NCBI RefSeq assembly: GCF_963583255.1
Contig: NC_084807.1
Coordinates: 18,132,572-18,196,571, forward strand
Direction of reading: 5' to 3'
Length of the DNA: 64,000 nt
From: Pyrus communis
Taxonomy: Eukaryota; Streptophyta; Magnoliopsida; Rosales; Rosaceae
A model generated the notes under the pieces. The model was not told where the DNA came from and searched no databases. It worked only from the letters and a program-made list of their open reading frames with translations. The position numbers and the translations under genes are program-made. Below are positions 60,378 to 64,000 of this stretch, one piece after another. Each line of letters opens with the position of its first letter. Positions within the stretch are counted from its first letter, which is position 1.

Positions 60378-61186
60378 CAGTGGCGGATCCAGGATTTTAA
60401 ACTCGGGGGGTCCCAATTATAAAGGTCAAAAAATTTATAGACAAAAATAACATTGAAAATTTAAATATAATACATTTCATTCAAAAATCATATGCAAAAC
60501 AATATTACAAATTATAAAATCATAATTCAAGTGTCCATTACGAGGTTTCATAAGTTACTAAGGAGCACCTAAGTTATTGATTATCTAATATGAACCACTA
60601 AATTTAAAACACAAGTCAAATAAAACTCTCCCCAAACTCCCACTATCTTTCTAACCAAACACACAATTTTTCTCTTTTACTAGTTTCCAAACATCCACCT
60701 TCTATCTCACAAAGAACAAAGTTGTCATACCTCCACCAACCGATTCCCTCCCCATTCTCCTGAAGTCATAGCAGCTCCACCCCAAATTTCACCAACCCAT
60801 GACAGATCATATTCATCTTACTAACCTTATGAAAGAAATTTCACCCATAAGAAAAATTACTAAGATGGTTGAAATAATTTGGAGAAAATTGGGCTTATGT
60901 ACTGCCCCAGCCAGACGACAGAGAAAGGTTGGAGGAGAAGTGGGTGGTACCGACGGATGAGACCATGGCAGAAGCAAGGAGGAATGAGGTAGGAAGGTCC
61001 CTATTTTCTTTCTTCTTCGTGCGCGGTCATCTTCTTCAAGAAGAAGACAGCCATTGCAACCTGCAATCTACAACCTACACAAACTTCATGCTCAAGTACG
61101 AGGGGTCCCCGGAAAATTTATAGCATCAATTTAGGATCGCCAACGGGTCCTGGGACCTCCCAGGTCCCTATGTGGATCCACTCGTG
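60378..61186. mobile_element. Non-autonomous hAT-like element (809 bp)
   Basis: Begins CAGTGGCGGATCCAGG and ends GTGGATCCACTCGTG, an inverted terminal repeat with some decay. Flanks GTGACCGG (60370-60377) and GTGATCGA (61187-61194) agree at six of eight positions. Inner ends carry the GGGGGGTCCC / GGGTCCTGGGACC motifs also usual in this repeat group. Related to 19136-20007 by its ends. No transposase. Confidence 0.75.
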
Positions 61187-61205
61187 GTGATCGAAACACG
61201 GGGTG

Positions 61206-61309
61206 GTACACCACGTGTCATTATACAAATGATGAGATATGTGTGTTAAAAAGTTAATAACTTAAAAAATACAATTTCTCACCACTTATATTAAAAACAC
61301 GTGGTGTAC
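61206..61309. repeat. Small inverted repeat (MITE-like)
   Basis: GTACACCACGTGT (61206-61218) and its exact reverse complement (61297-61309) enclose an AT-rich core of 78 bp, which can fold into a stem-loop. TSD not clear. Confidence 0.5.
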
Positions 61310-61779
61310 AACGTGTATTAAAATAAGTTTTAATTACAAAAATAAATATAAAGTGTATTAAGTATGTGTGATGTATTTAAACAATATGTGGAATTTCAAT
61401 ATAATAAGCCTTTTATATATCACCACCAACTTCATTGTGCAGTGTTGAATTATAGAGAATTTACATCAATTAAGAAAATTTTAGCACATAATTTAACATT
61501 TATAGCTTAACAAACCTCAAATTTATGATTCCGTTAATTCTTTACTTTGTTAACCCATTTACTATTATTCACATTAGCAAAAAAGCTAACTTCTTTTTTA
61601 TCCCACTTAACTTCTTCTCAATCAGACTTATTCGTTCTATATACTAGGCTATATTTCTTATTTATAATGTTGCAAGTACATAACAACGTTACTTTTTAAT
61701 TCACCATTAAATTTCAAAATATATATATATATATATATATTAATCAAATAAAATTATTTAACTATTCGATTTATGTAGG
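61310..61779. other. AT-rich filler
   Basis: No gene, repeat array or RNA seen other than a TA run at about 61720-61740. Confidence 0.4.
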
Positions 61780-63000
61780 CAAAATTTTAGTGCTTATTTT
61801 ATTTTATTTTATTCTTTAAAAAGAGGACTAGTTGGTGGCTTCGTCATTGTAGTTCATCATTTTAGAAATTGATAAGATTCTATTGACCCTAAATATTACA
61901 AAGCCTACGTGGCGCGCAAGCTGAGTAACTAATGGGCTAACTACGTCATTCGGTTGATGCGGGGTGTGCCAACTCGTCGGCCAAGCTTGGCCGAGGAGTA
62001 CAATTTCTTAATGTTCCGTTGACTGCGTTGTTGACTTCTTGATCTTACGATTGCGCTCGAGGAAGGAACAAATTCGGCCTTTGGATTCTCAAGCCTGAAG
62101 ACAAGGCTACTAATTCTGCGAAGTTCACGAATCATCGGCGCCGGATTCGGTCACAGTGATTATATTCTTGAGAGTATAAGCACGTCGAATCGACACCAGA
62201 CTATACAGACACAAGTACTCAAAGGTGATGTATGTCTTGACGGTAAATGTGGTTCGGCCGTCAGAATGCCGAACTCTGAAACTCACTTGTGAGTATCCAA
62301 TCATAAAATCACTCGACGTTCAATGTGCCGAATGTCATAACTCGTAACATCTTACTTCGCTGAAAAGGCTAATAAGATGACCTCTGCCAATAAGGATTCG
62401 GAAACCCTTCTTGACTGATACTTGGATAGGTAACCAGTCGGCCTCGACGCAGTGTTGTTTATCCAAACTGAAGGCGTTCCTCTGTCGGCTGATTCTACGG
62501 CAACAATGCTGTTTATCCAAACTGAAGGTGTTCACCGGTTGCCTTCACAGTGCTGTTTATCTAAACTAAAGATGTGTCAGCGGAAAAAGAAAATAAAAAA
62601 TCTCAAGATGTTTGAGAGGTTTTGCGCAGGGCAGTTGTGTATTGAATTCGAGGGCTTGAATAATGCACTATTCTCTCTATTTATAGAAACAAATCCTCCT
62701 CAAGACCGAGTTGAAACCACATTCGGATTAGAACTTCTTATTTTGATCCAACTTTATCTCGACCAATCCTACTCTTACTAGGACTTTGAACTCTCCCCCT
62801 TTTCGGGCCGTATTCATTGCCGGTCAAAAGTCCATATTGCACTAGGACTCGACCATCTTTACTGAACAGCCCGGGACCACTAGGCAGCTCGTAGTATGTT
62901 GGGAAAAACTTTGGGCCGAACCTACGCTTGGTTCAAAATATTATTTTAGGCCTAAACAGATTCACAGAGGCATTTCATCTTCTGACAAAATTTTAGTGCT
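61780..63000 (-). mobile_element. Inserted remnant, LTR-like, bracketed by a 15-bp direct repeat
   Basis: CAAAATTTTAGTGCT occurs at 61780-61794 and again at 62986-63000. Between them the base composition rises sharply (61900-62940) with CGG/TCGG-rich text. The minus strand shows a CTATAAATAGAGAG motif near 62675-62690, as in an LTR promoter. Three imperfect units of GTTTATC(C/T)AAACT(G/A)AAGG run from 62455 to 62575. No coding domain. It is an insertion by composition; its class is uncertain. Confidence 0.45.
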
Positions 63001-63426
63001 GATTTGATTTGAGTAATTGTTAAATGGCTACATGATTTTATATTTAGTTGGATTTTTTTATAAAATCTTTAAATGCTAAAAAATGACTTAATTAAAAAAA
63101 TAAACAATACGAATCCGAGGCGGGTTAGAAATCTCAAACTAAAAGTATTATCTATTTGCAAAGCTAGAATCGGCCTTCTCTTTCAGAATAGCTTAAAGTA
63201 TTATCTATTGAATCGCCGAGCCAGATTTTTCTTACCTTTATCAAAAGGAGAAATGTAGAAAGATGCCCTTGTCTGCCATTTACCAGTCTCTGTTCCCAAA
63301 ACCAACCCAATGCATCCAACTTTGTCAGAAATTAATAAATAGAAAATCTAGCTCTCAGATTTTCTTCAGACCCCCTTTCAATGTCCATATTTACTTCTCA
63401 GTTCTCTCCTCTGGTCCTCTCTCTCC
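63001..63426. other. AT-rich upstream region of MIR159 copy 2
   Basis: No gene seen. By position it holds the distal promoter of the microRNA gene at 63611. Confidence 0.4.
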
Positions 63427-63560
63427 AACTAGGGTTTTTTTCTAATTAGTCCCATGAGTTCCCCATCTCTATTTAAGGGGCCCTTTAGACTACCACCCTC
63501 CTTCACAACTAGAACTAGGGTTTCTTTCTTATTACTCTCATGAGACCCCCATCTCTTTTA
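63427..63560 (+). promoter_or_regulatory. Core promoter and duplicated leader of MIR159 copy 2
   Basis: A TATA-like TATTTAAG lies at 63470-63477, about 149 bp before the 5' arm, the same distance as in copy 1. The block AACTAGGGTTT...CTCATGAG(T/A)(T/C)CCCCATCTCT occurs twice (63427-63470 and 63513-63557), about 87 bp apart, with the TATA-like box following the first. Confidence 0.6.
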
Positions 63561-63610
63561 GTATTTGTTTGCTTTTGGGGTGTCGGAGTTTGTAGATCTG
63601 TAAAAAGTGT

Positions 63611-63802
63611 GAGTAAATGGGAGCTCCTTTTGATTCAAAAGCAGGAGGGAGAGAGGGTTTTACACTGCTGCTGGTTCATGGATACCCCTGAGGTGCGCAC
63701 GATAAGGAAACTGCGCAGCTTAAGGGTCTGCATGGCCCAGGAGATGTGAATTCCTTCTCCTCTCCTTTCTTGGATTGAAGGGAGCTCCAATACTATTTGA
63801 CT
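63611..63802 (+). ncRNA. MIR159: MIR159-type microRNA precursor, copy 2
   Basis: The mature 21-mer on the 3' arm at 63769-63789 includes TTGGATTGAAGGGAGCTCCA and, as I recall, differs from rice miR159c only at the first base. The 5' arm at 63620-63638 (GGAGCTCCTTTTGATTCAA) pairs with it at all 19 positions, four of them G-U. The second duplex of MIR159 stems is kept: 63668-63689 (TGCTGGTTCATGGATACCCC) against 63720-63741 (AAGGGTCTGCATGGCCCAGG). The overall order matches copy 1, so the two are paralogues. Expected role: slicing of GAMYB-like MYB transcripts, with effects on anther and seed development. The region to the window end is probably the 3' part of the primary transcript. Confidence 0.94.
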
Positions 63803-64000
63803 GTCCCGTGTCTCTCTCATTTTATTTCAATTTATTCTTTTACTTCATCTATTTATATGTATATATGTATCTATGTCTCTATAAATATTTCTGACCTGTG
63901 GTGTGTTTTGCGAAGATTTTTGTGACTGCAGGAATCATCAGAAATTTAACCCGAAATACGTCGAAGAGCATGCATATCTAGATCCGGACGGAGCACCTAA
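63803..64000 (+). other. Likely 3' part of the MIR159 copy 2 transcript
   Basis: T-rich sequence, then TTTTGTGACTGCAG at about 63920-63933, which has the form of a 3' splice site. Many plant primary microRNA transcripts have an intron after the hairpin. The window ends before this can be followed. Confidence 0.35.

Noticed and set aside
1..64000. CRISPR arrays, operons, prokaryotic genes, rRNA or intact tRNA genes
   Set aside because: No such structure seen; the direct repeats here are LTRs, minisatellites and transposon subterminal repeats, and the only tRNA-like boxes belong to a SINE.

Overview
This window is eukaryotic, almost certainly angiosperm nuclear DNA: it is AT-rich, carries plant-type Ty1/copia and Ty3/gypsy retrotransposons with short plant LTRs, CACTA, hAT and Mutator-like DNA transposons, a tRNA-type SINE, and MIR159-type microRNA hairpins. 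A woody eudicot (for example Rosaceae) is my guess from general resemblance only. No intact protein-coding gene of the host is visible. Nearly all longer reading frames are decayed transposon genes or low-complexity shadows.

Layout. Bases 1-17300 are a set of nested insertions: a Mutator-like inverted-repeat element holds a complete but decayed Ty3/gypsy element (75-16865, minus strand, TSD TTAGA). Its 3' LTR is split by copia A (1701-10494, TSD AAATA), whose integrase region is split in turn by a 1.56 kb solo-LTR-like insertion (about 5413-6975). Then follow a hAT-like element (19136-20007), copia C (20708-27970, minus) and copia B (28795-36029, plus, the youngest). Bases 37150-37490 carry a MIR159 gene with its TATA box. 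From 39637 to 42205 there is a minus-strand RPA1-like pseudogene split by a CACTA element (39796-41692), which itself carries a captured thymidine kinase exon. A 5'-truncated copia D lies at about 42375-45661, a SINE near 45.9 kb, and a foldback Mutator-like element with a minisatellite at 48474-49941. A second MIR159 copy, on the minus strand, is decayed and split by a second CACTA element (50113-53138). LTR and CACTA remnants, a gypsy solo LTR (57413-59609), a second hAT-like element (60378-61186) and a further remnant lead to a third MIR159 hairpin with its own TATA-like box at 63470-63802.

The likely functional content is the microRNA cluster: three paralogous MIR159-type loci in 26 kb (plus, minus, plus), each with a TATA-like box about 120-150 bp before the 5' arm. 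Two look intact and encode different mature sequences; one is dead. The transposons explain both the distance between the copies and the death of the middle one. All four copia elements share a layout of separate gag and pol frames where both are present, and all carry stops or frameshifts, so none looks autonomous now.
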